Assembly (NCBI RefSeq): GCF_001866665.1
Contig: NZ_MLYO01000025.1
Span: forward strand, 1 to 64,000
Source: Streptomyces monashensis
Lineage (GTDB): Bacteria; Actinomycetota; Actinomycetes; Streptomycetales; Streptomycetaceae
Length of the DNA stretch: 64,000 nucleotides
Reading direction: 5' to 3'
Program-made: the position numbers and the translations under genes
Notes under the pieces: generated by a model
Told to the model about the DNA's origin: nothing
What the model saw: only the letters and a program-made list of their open reading frames with translations
Databases searched by the model: none
Shown here: positions 1 through 8,413 of the stretch, piece by piece
How the letters are laid out: each line of letters begins with the position of its first letter
How positions within the stretch are numbered: position 1 is the stretch's first letter

Positions 1-3000
1 ACGATCACATGCGCATTCGTCCCGCTGGCGCCGAAGGAGGACACGCCCGCCCGGCGGGGACGTCCGGTGTCCGGCCAGGAGCGCGTCTCGGTCAGCAGGC
101 GGATCTCTCCGGTGGTCCAGTCGACGTGCGGGGACGGCTCGTCGACATGGAGGGTGCGCGGCAGCACACCGTGGCGCATCGCCTGCACCATCTTGATCAC
201 ACCCGCCACACCCGCGGCGGCCTGCGTATGACCGATGTTCGACTTCACCGACCCCAGCCACAACGGCCGTTCCGCCGAGCGCCCTTGTCCGTACGTCGCC
301 AGCAGCGCCCGCGCTTCGATGGGGTCGCCGAGGGTGGTACCGGTGCCGTGGCCCTCGACGACGTCGACGTCGTCGGGGCTCAGGCCGGCGTTGCCGAGGG
401 CCGTACGGATGACACGCTGCTGCGCCAGCCCGTTCGGCGCGGTCAGACCGTTGGACGCACCGTCCTGGTTGATCGCCGAACCGCGGATCACCGCGAGCAC
501 GGGGTGGCCGTTGCGCCGCGCGTCCGACAGCCGCTCCAGCAGCAGCAGTCCCACGCCCTCCGAGAACCCGGTGCCGTTGGCGGCGGCCGCGTACGCCTTG
601 CAGCGGCCGTCGGCGGACAGGGCGCCCTGTCGGCTGAACTCGACGAGTGCGGCGGGGGTCGACATGACCGTCGCCCCGCCCGCCAGGGCCAGGGTGCACT
701 CGCCCTGGCGCAGCGACTGGGCGGCCAGGTGCAGGGCGACCAGGGAGGACGAGCACGCCGTGTCCAGCGTGATGGCCGGTCCTTCGAGGCCGAGCGCGTA
801 GGCGATGCGCCCGGAGGCGATGCTGGCGGCTGCGCCGTTGCCGAGGTATCCCTCCAGGTTCTCGGGCGCGCGCTCGTAGAGTCCGGGCCCGTAGCCGCCG
901 TGCATGACGCCGGCGAAGACGCCGGTCCGGCTGCCCTTGAGGGAGGGCGGCGCGATGCCCGCGCGTTCGATGGTCTCCCAGGCGGTCTCCAGCAGCAGCC
1001 GCTGCTGCGGATCCATCGCCAGCGCCTCACGCGGCGAGATCCCGAAGAACGCGGCGTCGAACCGGCCCACGTCCTCCAGGAACGCACCCTGACGCGCCGA
1101 CGACGTGCCGGCGCTGCCGGTTTCCCGGTCCAGCAGCCGGTCGAGGTCCCAGCCGCGCTCCGCCGGCAGCGGGCCGACCGCGTCCGTCTCGGCCATGAGC
1201 AGGTCCCACAGCTGCCCGGGAGAGTGCGCGCCCGCGGGGTAGCGGCAGCCCATCGCGACGATGGCCACCGGCTCGTCCGGGTCGAGGCGTACCGGCGCCG
1301 CGTCGTCGACCGCCGGTGCGGTGTCGAGCAGTTCGCCCGCCAGATAGGCGGCCAGCGCGCTCACCGTCGGGTGGTCGTAGGCGAGGGCGGCCGACAGGGT
1401 CCGGCCGGTCGCGGCGGACAGGCGGTCGCGCAGGGCCACCGCGGCCAGCGAGGTGAAGCCGAGTTCGTGCAGCGCCCGGTCCGGGTCCACCTCCTGGGCG
1501 GAGTCGTGTCCGAGGACCTCGGCCACGGCGGAGCGCACCAGGTCGAGCAGCGCCCTGCCTCCGGTCGGCCTCGCGATGTCCACGAGCGACGCGGCCGTGC
1601 CGGATTCCGTCGCGTCGGCGTCGGCGGGCGCCTGGGCGTCCGGCCGGTGGCCGACCGCGGGGTTGACGGTGAGCAGCGTGGCGGGCAGTTCGGCCAGTCG
1701 TGCGCGGGCGGTCTTCCCGGCCGCGTTGCGGGGGATCTCCGCGACCGCGTGGAACGTGTCGGGGACCTTGAAGTAGGAGAGTTCCCGGCGGCAGGTCTCC
1801 AGGAGCGTGTGCGGGTCGATGCCTTCAGGGCCCGGTACGAGGTAGGCGACCGGGACCTCGCCGAGCACGTCGTGCGCCTGGCCGGCGACGGCGGCGTCGG
1901 CCACGCCGGGCACCCGGGCCAGGACCTCCTCGACCTCCCGGGGGTGGATGTTCTCCCCGCCGCGGATGATGAGTTCCTTGACCCGTCCGGTGATGGTGAG
2001 GTAGCCGGCCGGGTCGCGGCGGGCGAGGTCACCGGTGCGGTACCAGCCGTCGCGGAGCACCTCCGCGGTCTCCTCGGGCTGGTTGTGGTAGCCGAGCATG
2101 AGGGCCGGGCTGCTGACCCACACCTCGCCCTCGTCGCCGCCGGCGGCCTCTTCGCCCGTGCGGGGGTGTGTCAGGCGCAGGCCGAGTCCGGGCAGCGGCA
2201 GCCCGCAGGAGCCCGGGACATGGGGTCCGCCGGGCGCGTGCGTGGTGATCGCTCCCCCGGTCTCGGTGCTGCCGTAGCTGTCCAGGAGCCGGATGCCGAA
2301 GGTCGTCTCGAAGGCCTCGTGGAGCGACGCCGGGCAGGCGGACCCGGCCACCATGCACACCCGGAGGTCCGGCAGACCCGTGCCGCTCTCCCTGGCCACG
2401 TCCACCATGCGGTGGAACAGGGTCGGTACGGCGACGAGGAAGGTGGACCGGTCCTCCCGTGCGGCGGCCAGGATCTCGTCGGGTGCCGCGCCCTGCATGA
2501 TGTGTGCCGTGGCGCCGACGGCCAGTACGCCCAGTACGCCGATGTTGTGCGACACCGCGTGGAACAGCGGCATCGGCCACAGCACGCGGCTGTCGGCGGA
2601 CATGCCGAGAATGGGCACGTTGCACACCGCGGTCGCCCACAGCGAGGCCCGCTGGGTCGACACCACTCCCTTGGGACGGCCCGTGGTGCCCGAGGTGTAG
2701 AGCATCCAGGCCGGTTCGTCGAGACCGAGGTCGTCGCGCGCCGCGCTGTCCGGCTCGGTGGTGGCGAGGGTGTCGAAGTCGGGGCGCCCGCCGGGCGCCC
2801 GGCCGGGTCCGGCCACGACGACGCCGACCGTCTCGCCGCGCCGGGCGATCCTGAGAACCTGTTCCGCCCCGGCGGCCGCGGTGACGACCAGTACGGCGCC
2901 GCTGTCGTCGATGTGGTGGGCGAGTTCGGCGTCCGTGGACTGCGGGTTGACGGGGACACCGACGGCACCGGCGCGGGCGACGGCGACGTAGCTCTCCACC

Positions 3001-3221
3001 ATCTCGACGCTGTTGTTCATGCGCAGCAGTACCCGGTCGCCGCGTCGGACACCCAGGTCCGCGAGGTGTCCGGCGAGTCGGCGCGTGCGTCGTTCCAGTT
3101 CCCCGTACGTCACGGAGCGCCGTGCGTCCCGGAACGCGGTCTTCTCCGGGAGGCGACGGGCATGGTCGGTGAGCAGCTCGTGCAGCGGCCGGATCAGGTC
3201 AGTACGCAACGTGACGCTCAC
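1..3221 (-). CDS. Type I PKS loading subunit: acyl-AMP ligase, ACP, ketosynthase (3' end outside window)
   Basis: The first 1,073 residues of a modular polyketide synthase are visible and the gene runs off the left edge. An acyl-adenylating domain (about residues 1-515, YTSGTTG core at 175) is followed by an acyl carrier protein (LGFTSL, phosphopantetheine Ser591) and a ketosynthase from about residue 650 with an intact Cys823-His958-His998 triad. A ligase-ACP pair at the front of a PKS normally activates a free carboxylic acid as starter unit, as in candicidin or rapamycin synthases; which acid is used here cannot be read. GTG 3221 fits the start of ligase homology, but a GAGAGG lies only one or two bases upstream, so TTG 3209 or ATG 3317 remain possible. 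It is divergent from the NRPS gene, which suggests one biosynthetic cluster. Confidence 0.9.
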   Translation of the reverse strand, partial: MSVTLRTDLIRPLHELLTDHARRLPEKTAFRDARRSVTYGELERRTRRLAGHLADLGVRRGDRVLLRMNNSVEMVESYVAVARAGAVGVPVNPQSTDAELAHHIDDSGAVLVVTAAAGAEQVLRIARRGETVGVVVAGPGRAPGGRPDFDTLATTEPDSAARDDLGLDEPAWMLYTSGTTGRPKGVVSTQRASLWATAVCNVPILGMSADSRVLWPMPLFHAVSHNIGVLGVLAVGATAHIMQGAAPDEILAAAREDRSTFLVAVPTLFHRMVDVARESGTGLPDLRVCMVAGSACPASLHEAFETTFGIRLLDSYGSTETGGAITTHAPGGPHVPGSCGLPLPGLGLRLTHPRTGEEAAGGDEGEVWVSSPALMLGYHNQPEETAEVLRDGWYRTGDLARRDPAGYLTITGRVKELIIRGGENIHPREVEEVLARVPGVADAAVAGQAHDVLGEVPVAYLVPGPEGIDPHTLLETCRRELSYFKVPDTFHAVAEIPRNAAGKTARARLAELPATLLTVNPAVGHRPDAQAPADADATESGTAASLVDIARPTGGRALLDLVRSAVAEVLGHDSAQEVDPDRALHELGFTSLAAVALRDRLSAATGRTLSAALAYDHPTVSALAAYLAGELLDTAPAVDDAAPVRLDPDEPVAIVAMGCRYPAGAHSPGQLWDLLMAETDAVGPLPAERGWDLDRLLDRETGSAGTSSARQGAFLEDVGRFDAAFFGISPREALAMDPQQRLLLETAWETIERAGIAPPSLKGSRTGVFAGVMHGGYGPGLYERAPENLEGYLGNGAAASIASGRIAYALGLEGPAITLDTACSSSLVALHLAAQSLRQGECTLALAGGATVMSTPAALVEFSRQGALSADGRCKAYAAAANGTGFSEGVGLLLLERLSDARRNGHPVLAVIRGSAINQDGASNGLTAPNGLAQQRVIRTALGNAGLSPDDVDVVEGHGTGTTLGDPIEARALLATYGQGRSAERPLWLGSVKSNIGHTQAAAGVAGVIKMVQAMRHGVLPRTLHVDEPSPHVDWTTGEIRLLTETRSWPDTGRPRRAGVSSFGASGTNAHVI

Positions 3222-3529
3222 GCCTCTCGGTTTCCAATCGCGTGGGGAACGGAAGTGCGGTGCCGCCGACAAGCCGAACGGTCGTGCCGCGCACGGGCCT
3301 TCGACACGCCGCAGCATGGAATTGCAGCGTCAGTATCGCCACGACCTCGTTAGGGGTTTGCCTAGTAGTGCCGCGCCGGGTTCGTGCGGCTCGGCCGGGC
3401 CGCTTTCCCGGGCGAGGCGATGGTGAAACCGGTGGGTTGGTTCCCCGTAACTCCTAGGAGGACCCCCAGTGCCCGGCGGCCGAAAATACGCGGGCCCGGC
3501 TCCACGGTGGAGCAGGTCCGGAGGCCAAC
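3222..3529. promoter_or_regulatory. Divergent promoter region between PKS and NRPS genes
   Basis: This 308-bp gap separates divergent biosynthetic genes and must hold both promoters. No convincing -35/-10 pair was seen. An AGGAGGA ribosome-binding site at about 3457-3463 precedes a GTG at 3469 that is out of frame with the NRPS. The NRPS itself has GGAGG just before ATG 3530. Confidence 0.5.
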
Positions 3530-6500
3530 ATGAGTCCCTTTTCTCGACAGCAGCACGGCTACCGCAGGGCGATGTCCGCCGGCGAGTGGCTCTACGCGGG
3601 CATGGCTCCCCGTCACTCCAACATGGTCCAGTACGTGGTGGAGGGATCGGGGACGCTGGACGAGCGGCGGCTGACCGACGCCGTGGCCCGCGCCGCGGAG
3701 GCCAGTCCCGGCACCAGACTGGTGCGCGACGGCCGCCGGCTCGTCGACGGAGGTGTTCCGCCGCGTGTCCGGGTCATGGAGGCGGGCTCGTTCGACGGAC
3801 GGCTGCTGGACGCACCCGCGCTGCGGGACGTACTGCGCAGTCCGGGCGCCACCTTCGAGGTGCTCCTCTTCCCGGGCGGCACGCAGGGTCCGGACTCCGA
3901 CGAGGCGCCCGTCACCGTCGTCTTCCGGGCCTCGCACGGTGTGACGGACGCCCGTGGGCTGATGCTGTGGATCGAGGACGTGTTCCGGGTCCTGCGGGGT
4001 TCGGAGCCGTTGGGTGCGCCGTCCACCCTGAGCAGAGACGAGTTCCTGGAGGACCTGGACCTGCCCGGCGGGCTGCCGCCGATCCCCCGCAACGTCGGCG
4101 AACTGGCCTGGTCCTCGCCGCTGGGCCCGTTGCCGCGCAAGCCTTCCGGGATCATCTGGCGTCGGCGGTCGGTCGACGGAAGCCACCCGGCGGCGACGGC
4201 CAAGGTGGCCGCGGCGGTGGCCGCGGCGTACGGCCCGGACGGCAACGGCCGCTTCATGGTCCCCGTCGACCTGCGCCGGCACGCACCCGGGATCCGTTCC
4301 ACGGCCTGGCTGTCGCAGGCGTTCGTGCTGGGCGTCGATGCCGGGGACAGCTGGCAGGACGTGCACGGACGCGCCCTCAAGGCGCTCGCCGACGGCGCGG
4401 AGCTGGCGGTGCGCACCGACCCGAAGATGCTGAAGACCCCGCTGCCGCTGATCCGGATGTTCTCCTCGGCGGTCGACCGGACCGCCGTGCGGAACGACCG
4501 GTACTCCGCCTTGTCCTTCCTCACGCATCTGGGCACCTACGACCTCGTGTCCTTCGACGCGGGCGGCTTCACGGCGACGGCCCTGTACGCGCTGGGCGGT
4601 ACGGGCCCCGGCGCCCCGCCCTCGATCGACATGGTCGAGAGCGGCGGCCGTACCGAGGTGACCCTGACGTGGCAGGACGGGCCCGGTGTCGCGGAGCGCG
4701 CGCGGGAGCTGCTGGACGTGGTCGAGGAGGCCCTGTCGCCCCGGGCGAACCGGGTGTGGGCGGGTAACGACACCGCGCGCGAGCTGGAGTCGAGCGCTTC
4801 GGTCGTGCGGCGCTTCCGCGAGCAGGTGCGGCGCACGCCGGACCGTGTCGCGCTGAGCGGCCCCGAAGGGCCGGTCACCTACGGCGAGTTGAGCCGGCAG
4901 GCCGACGCGGTGGCCAGGGCGCTGCGGGACCGGGGCGTGGGTCCCGGCACGGTGGTGGGGCTGCTCGCGGATCGTTCGGTGGCTCTGGTGGCGGGCCTGT
5001 GGGGCGTCCTGCGGGCAGGCGCCTGCTATCTGCCGTTGGACGCACAGCATCCGGACGCCCGGTTGTCCGGGCTGTTGTCGGACGCCGGGGCGGCGTACTG
5101 CCTGGTACAGGAGGCCCACGGGCGCCGGGGGGTCGTACCGGAGGGCTGCGAGCGGCTGGCGCTCGGCGAACTGACGGCGCCCATCGGCCCGGACGACGGC
5201 GACGAACCGCCGTTCACGGACGTCGAGGTGTCCCCGCGGGACCTGGCCTACGTGATCTACACCTCCGGTTCGACCGGCCGGCCCAAGGGCGTACAGATCG
5301 AGCACGGCAGCCTGACGCACTATGCCGAGTGGGCCACCCGGGAGTTCGGGGTGGACGCGGGGACGCGGTTGCCGCTGATCACCTCCCCGTCGTTCGACGT
5401 CACGGGCACCTCGGTCTTCCTGCCGCTGCTGGCGGGCGGCGAAGTCGTCCTGATGCCGCAGGAGCCGAGCCATCTGTCGCTGCGGCGGTTGCTGCAGTCC
5501 TCCGGTGCCACCATGCTCAACCTGACACCGTCCCATCTGGACCTCATCGGGCAGCTCGACATCTCGCCGCGCGGATACCGCAGCGTGGTCGTCGTCGGCG
5601 AGCAGCTGCGGGTGGAAGTCGCCGCGCGGGCCCAGGAGATGTTCGGGCCGCGGTGCCGGATCATCAATCTCTACGGTCCCACCGAGGCGACGATCGGCTG
5701 CACCACGCACACCTTCAGGGTCGGCGAGGACACCGGCGTCGCCGTCCCGATCGGGCTGCCGGGCGACAACACCCGGGTGCATCTGCTGGACGCGGGCCGC
5801 CGGTTCGTGGCGCCGGGGGAGGCCGGGGAAATGTACCTGGGCGGCACGCAACTGGCCCGTGGGTACCTGGGCCGTCCCGATCTGGACCGTGAACGCTTCG
5901 TCCGTCTCGCCGACGGCAGCCGGGCCTACCGGACCGGTGACCTCGCCCGCGTGCTGCCCTCGGGCAGCCTGGAGTTCGTCGGGCGCATCGACGACCAGGT
6001 GAAGGTGCGGGGCCACCGGGTCGAGCCGACCGAGGTGGCGCGGACGCTCGAGGACCATCCGGGAGTGACCCGGGCGGTGGTGATCGCCAGGGCCCGGCCG
6101 GGGAGCACGTCGAAGGCGTTGTACGCGTACGTGGTCACCGGCCTGGCCGCGGAGGAACAGGACTCCCTGACAAAGGAGTTGACGGCGTACGCCGCCGAGC
6201 GCCTGCCTCGGTACATGGTTCCCGCGGCGATCACGGCGTTGCCCGAGCTCCCCTACACGGTGAGCGGCAAGGTCGACACGAAGGCCCTCCCGGACGCCTT
6301 CGCGCAGGCTCCAGGGGCCGCTGCGGACGCGGACGCGGCTCCGCAGGGGCCCCTCGACCCGCTGGAGGAGGCGGTGGCCGAGGTGTGGGCACGCACCCTC
6401 GGGGTGGAGCGCTCCCGGCTGGAGGGCCGCTCGGACTTCCACCGGCTGGGCGGGGACTCGCTGTCCCTGCTCACCATGATCGCCGGGGTGTGCCGGTCCG

Positions 6501-6631
6501 TGCTGGACGCCGAGGGAGAGGAGGCCTTCATGGCGGAACTGGCACAGATCGTGGGAGAGCCGACGCTGGATCAGGTGGTCGCCCTGTGCCGGAAGGTGAC
6601 GAGATCGCCGGACGCGGCCGACCGCCCCTGA
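3530..6631 (+). CDS. NRPS: condensation-like domain, adenylation domain, peptidyl carrier protein
   Basis: This is a 1,033-aa single-module non-ribosomal peptide synthetase. Residues 1-390 are condensation-like, but the HHxxxDG motif reads SHGVTDA (His136 and Asp140 kept, first His replaced by Ser), so the domain may be a diverged acyltransferase. The adenylation domain follows (YTSGSTG at 577, SFDVTG, NLYGPTEATIG), and the FD aspartate indicates an alpha-amino-acid substrate. A by-eye pocket code is D-V-T-N-V-V-L-I-G-K, which I cannot match to an amino acid. A carrier protein with LGGDS (Ser977) ends the protein; there is no thioesterase. GGAGG lies five bases before ATG 3530. It probably acts with the divergent PKS, and it converges 31 bp from the exporter gene remnant. 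Confidence 0.88.
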   Translation: MSPFSRQQHGYRRAMSAGEWLYAGMAPRHSNMVQYVVEGSGTLDERRLTDAVARAAEASPGTRLVRDGRRLVDGGVPPRVRVMEAGSFDGRLLDAPALRDVLRSPGATFEVLLFPGGTQGPDSDEAPVTVVFRASHGVTDARGLMLWIEDVFRVLRGSEPLGAPSTLSRDEFLEDLDLPGGLPPIPRNVGELAWSSPLGPLPRKPSGIIWRRRSVDGSHPAATAKVAAAVAAAYGPDGNGRFMVPVDLRRHAPGIRSTAWLSQAFVLGVDAGDSWQDVHGRALKALADGAELAVRTDPKMLKTPLPLIRMFSSAVDRTAVRNDRYSALSFLTHLGTYDLVSFDAGGFTATALYALGGTGPGAPPSIDMVESGGRTEVTLTWQDGPGVAERARELLDVVEEALSPRANRVWAGNDTARELESSASVVRRFREQVRRTPDRVALSGPEGPVTYGELSRQADAVARALRDRGVGPGTVVGLLADRSVALVAGLWGVLRAGACYLPLDAQHPDARLSGLLSDAGAAYCLVQEAHGRRGVVPEGCERLALGELTAPIGPDDGDEPPFTDVEVSPRDLAYVIYTSGSTGRPKGVQIEHGSLTHYAEWATREFGVDAGTRLPLITSPSFDVTGTSVFLPLLAGGEVVLMPQEPSHLSLRRLLQSSGATMLNLTPSHLDLIGQLDISPRGYRSVVVVGEQLRVEVAARAQEMFGPRCRIINLYGPTEATIGCTTHTFRVGEDTGVAVPIGLPGDNTRVHLLDAGRRFVAPGEAGEMYLGGTQLARGYLGRPDLDRERFVRLADGSRAYRTGDLARVLPSGSLEFVGRIDDQVKVRGHRVEPTEVARTLEDHPGVTRAVVIARARPGSTSKALYAYVVTGLAAEEQDSLTKELTAYAAERLPRYMVPAAITALPELPYTVSGKVDTKALPDAFAQAPGAAADADAAPQGPLDPLEEAVAEVWARTLGVERSRLEGRSDFHRLGGDSLSLLTMIAGVCRSVLDAEGEEAFMAELAQIVGEPTLDQVVALCRKVTRSPDAADRP

Positions 6632-6662
6632 TCCGGTACGGAGCGGCGCGGGGCCGGCGCGG

Positions 6663-7431
6663 TCATGCCGGCTGCTCCTTCTCCGCGCCCGTCTCCGCCT
6701 CCTTCTCCGTGACCTTCCCCGCGTCCTTCCCCGCCTCCTTCTCCTTGTCGGCGCGCTGGGCGGGGATGGCGCGGTCGTTCTGCAGGAGCCAGAGCTCGCG
6801 GAACAGGCCCGGGGCGGTGGTGAGTTCCTCGAAGGTTCCGGTCTGGATGATCCGGCCGTGGTCCAGGACGACGATCCTGTCGGCGATGGCCACGTTGGCG
6901 AGCCGGTGTGTCACGAGGACGACGGCGCGGTCCTCGGCGACCTCGCGCAGGCCGGTGAAGATCCGGTGCTCGGCGCGGGCGTCGAGGGCGCTGGTCGGTT
7001 CGTCCATGACCAGGAGTCCGGCCGGGCGGTGGAAGGCGCGGGCGATGGCGATGCGCTGCCACTGTCCGCCGGAGAGTTCGACGCCGCCGAACCACTCCCG
7101 GGCGAGCAGGGTGTCCAGGCCGCTGCGGAGGTGGTCGACGACTTCGTGGGCGCCGGCGCGCTCGGCCGCCTGGTGGACGGTCCGGTCGCCGCCGTGGGGC
7201 TGCCCGAGGGTGATGTTCTCACGGGCCGTGAGGGGCCAGTGGGCGAAGTCCTGGGGGACGACCGCGGTCTGCTGCCACAGTGCGTGGGGGTCGAACTCGC
7301 CGGTGTCGCGGCCGTCCCAGGTGACGCGCCCCCGGCTGGGCAGGTACAGGCCGGACAGGAGTTTGGACAGGGTGGTCTTGCCGGATCCGTTCTCGCCGAC
7401 CAGGGCGAGGACTTCGCCGCGGCGGACCTCC
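6663..7431 (-). pseudogene. 3' (ATP-binding) half of an ABC exporter gene split by a transposon
   Basis: This stretch encodes the nucleotide-binding domain of a fused ABC exporter: Walker A (GENGSGKTT), Q-loop (VVPQDF), signature (ELSGGQWQR), Walker B (LLVMDEP) and His-loop (LVTHRL), followed by a charged Lys/Glu-rich tail. Homology begins abruptly at 7431, a few codons before Walker A, where the Tn7-like element starts. The missing membrane half lies on the same strand at 52104-53337. Joining the halves and dropping one copy of the 5-bp duplication gives 665 codons in frame. An ATG at 7520 inside the transposon end opens a frame fused to this domain, so a free ATPase domain could still be made, but without its membrane part it should not transport. 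Confidence 0.95.
7427..7431. repeat. Left target-site duplication CCTCC
   Basis: CCTCC directly abuts the TGTAGG end of the transposon and matches the CCTCC that follows TACA at 52104-52108. A 5-bp duplication is the hallmark of Tn7-family insertion. Confidence 0.92.
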
Positions 7432-7672
7432 TGTAGGTTCCGCACCTGAGTGAACAATGCGGGTGTTTCCTGAACACTGCTTGAACAGTGTTCAGGAGTG
7501 CGCCGCTGAGCATTTTGCAATCATGCCCGCCGCAGCGGGGCGCATGCACGGGATCGCGACTTTCTACCGGTGAGGGTGAAGTTCGGTGATCGGGCGGGCA
7601 TTCGGGATCCGAATCCTTGATCGTGTGGGCCAGTTGCTCGTGATCAGCACGGGCTGGGCGCGAAGGTGCGCG
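7432..7672. other. Left transposon end with candidate TnsB-binding sites
   Basis: This is 241 bp of non-coding end. TGAACA-type motifs occur at 7451 (GTGAACAATG), 7471 (TGAACACTG) and 7482-7487, with the reverse form at 7486-7494. CCTGAACACTG (7469-7479) and CAGTGTTCAGG (7486-7496) form a perfect 11-bp inverted repeat around six bases. A second small palindrome, ATTCGG-3-CCGAAT, lies at 7600-7614 ahead of tnsA. Repeated transposase sites near each end are typical of Tn7; the palindromes could also serve autoregulation. Confidence 0.75.
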
Positions 7673-8413
7673 ATGGTCGCTATACGTGAGCGTGGTGCCG
7701 CAGAAGCGGCGGTGTGGATCCGGTACGGCGTCGATGAGGTGCGCCAGGTGCCGTTCGGGCGCCTGGGGCAGCGGCATTTCGAGGGTTCTGTTCCGTGGCG
7801 GGCGATGCGGTCGAGGCGTGGGCAGGCGCATCTGCCCGGGAGCTACTGGTCGTCGACAGCGGGCACCCAGGTGATCTTCGAGAGTCAGCTGGAGCTTGCC
7901 CGTCTCCTGTTGGCGGACTTCGACCCGGATGTAATCGGTATCCGGGCGCAGCCGTGCTGGGTGCGGAGCAAGGTGAAGGGGCGGGTGCGGCGGCATGTTC
8001 CGGACTTCCTGCTCACGCTGCGCAGCGGTCTGGTGCGCGTGGTGAATGTGAAGCCAGCCGATCGTGCGAGGGATCCGAAGGTTCGGGAGGCCTTGGCGTG
8101 GCCGGGTGAGCTGTTTGCCGCGCAGGGGTGGCTGTATGAGGTCTGGTCGGGCTGTGAGCCCGTGGTGTTGAGGAATGTACGGTTTCTTGCCGGCTTCCGG
8201 CGGCCGTGGGTGGTGGACAGCGCTCTTGTCGATCGGGCACGTGAGCTGGTGAAGGACGGGGACGAACTCGCTGTAGCGGAACACAGGTTGAGCGCCTACG
8301 GCAAGCGTGAGGACGTGCGCCCGGCGTTGCTGTCGCTGTTGTGGCGGGGCTATTGGAGGACGGATCTCACGCGTCCGCTCGGCGGGCGTTCGGCGCTCAG
8401 GAGGGTGTCGTGA
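7673..8413 (+). CDS. tnsA: TnsA-like transposon endonuclease
   Basis: This 246-aa protein matches the Tn7 TnsA nuclease fold, which cuts the 5' ends of the transposon during cut-and-paste movement. Candidate catalytic residues are Glu70 (FESQLE), Asp111 (HVPDFLL) and Lys127 (VVNVKP). In Tn7 TnsA the last element is Gln-x-Lys; here it is Asn125-Val-Lys127, a mild deviation. ATG 7673 is preferred because GAAGG lies six bases upstream; the frame remains open to 7586. The stop overlaps the GTG start of tnsB, so the genes are translationally coupled. Presence of TnsA predicts simple excision and insertion rather than cointegrates. Confidence 0.85.
   Translation: MVAIRERGAAEAAVWIRYGVDEVRQVPFGRLGQRHFEGSVPWRAMRSRRGQAHLPGSYWSSTAGTQVIFESQLELARLLLADFDPDVIGIRAQPCWVRSKVKGRVRRHVPDFLLTLRSGLVRVVNVKPADRARDPKVREALAWPGELFAAQGWLYEVWSGCEPVVLRNVRFLAGFRRPWVVDSALVDRARELVKDGDELAVAEHRLSAYGKREDVRPALLSLLWRGYWRTDLTRPLGGRSALRRVS

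Noticed and set aside
9..3353. Long plus-strand open frame of over 1,100 codons
   Set aside because: It is Arg/Gly-rich antisense sequence of the PKS gene, whose minus-strand frame carries intact ligase, ACP and ketosynthase motifs.
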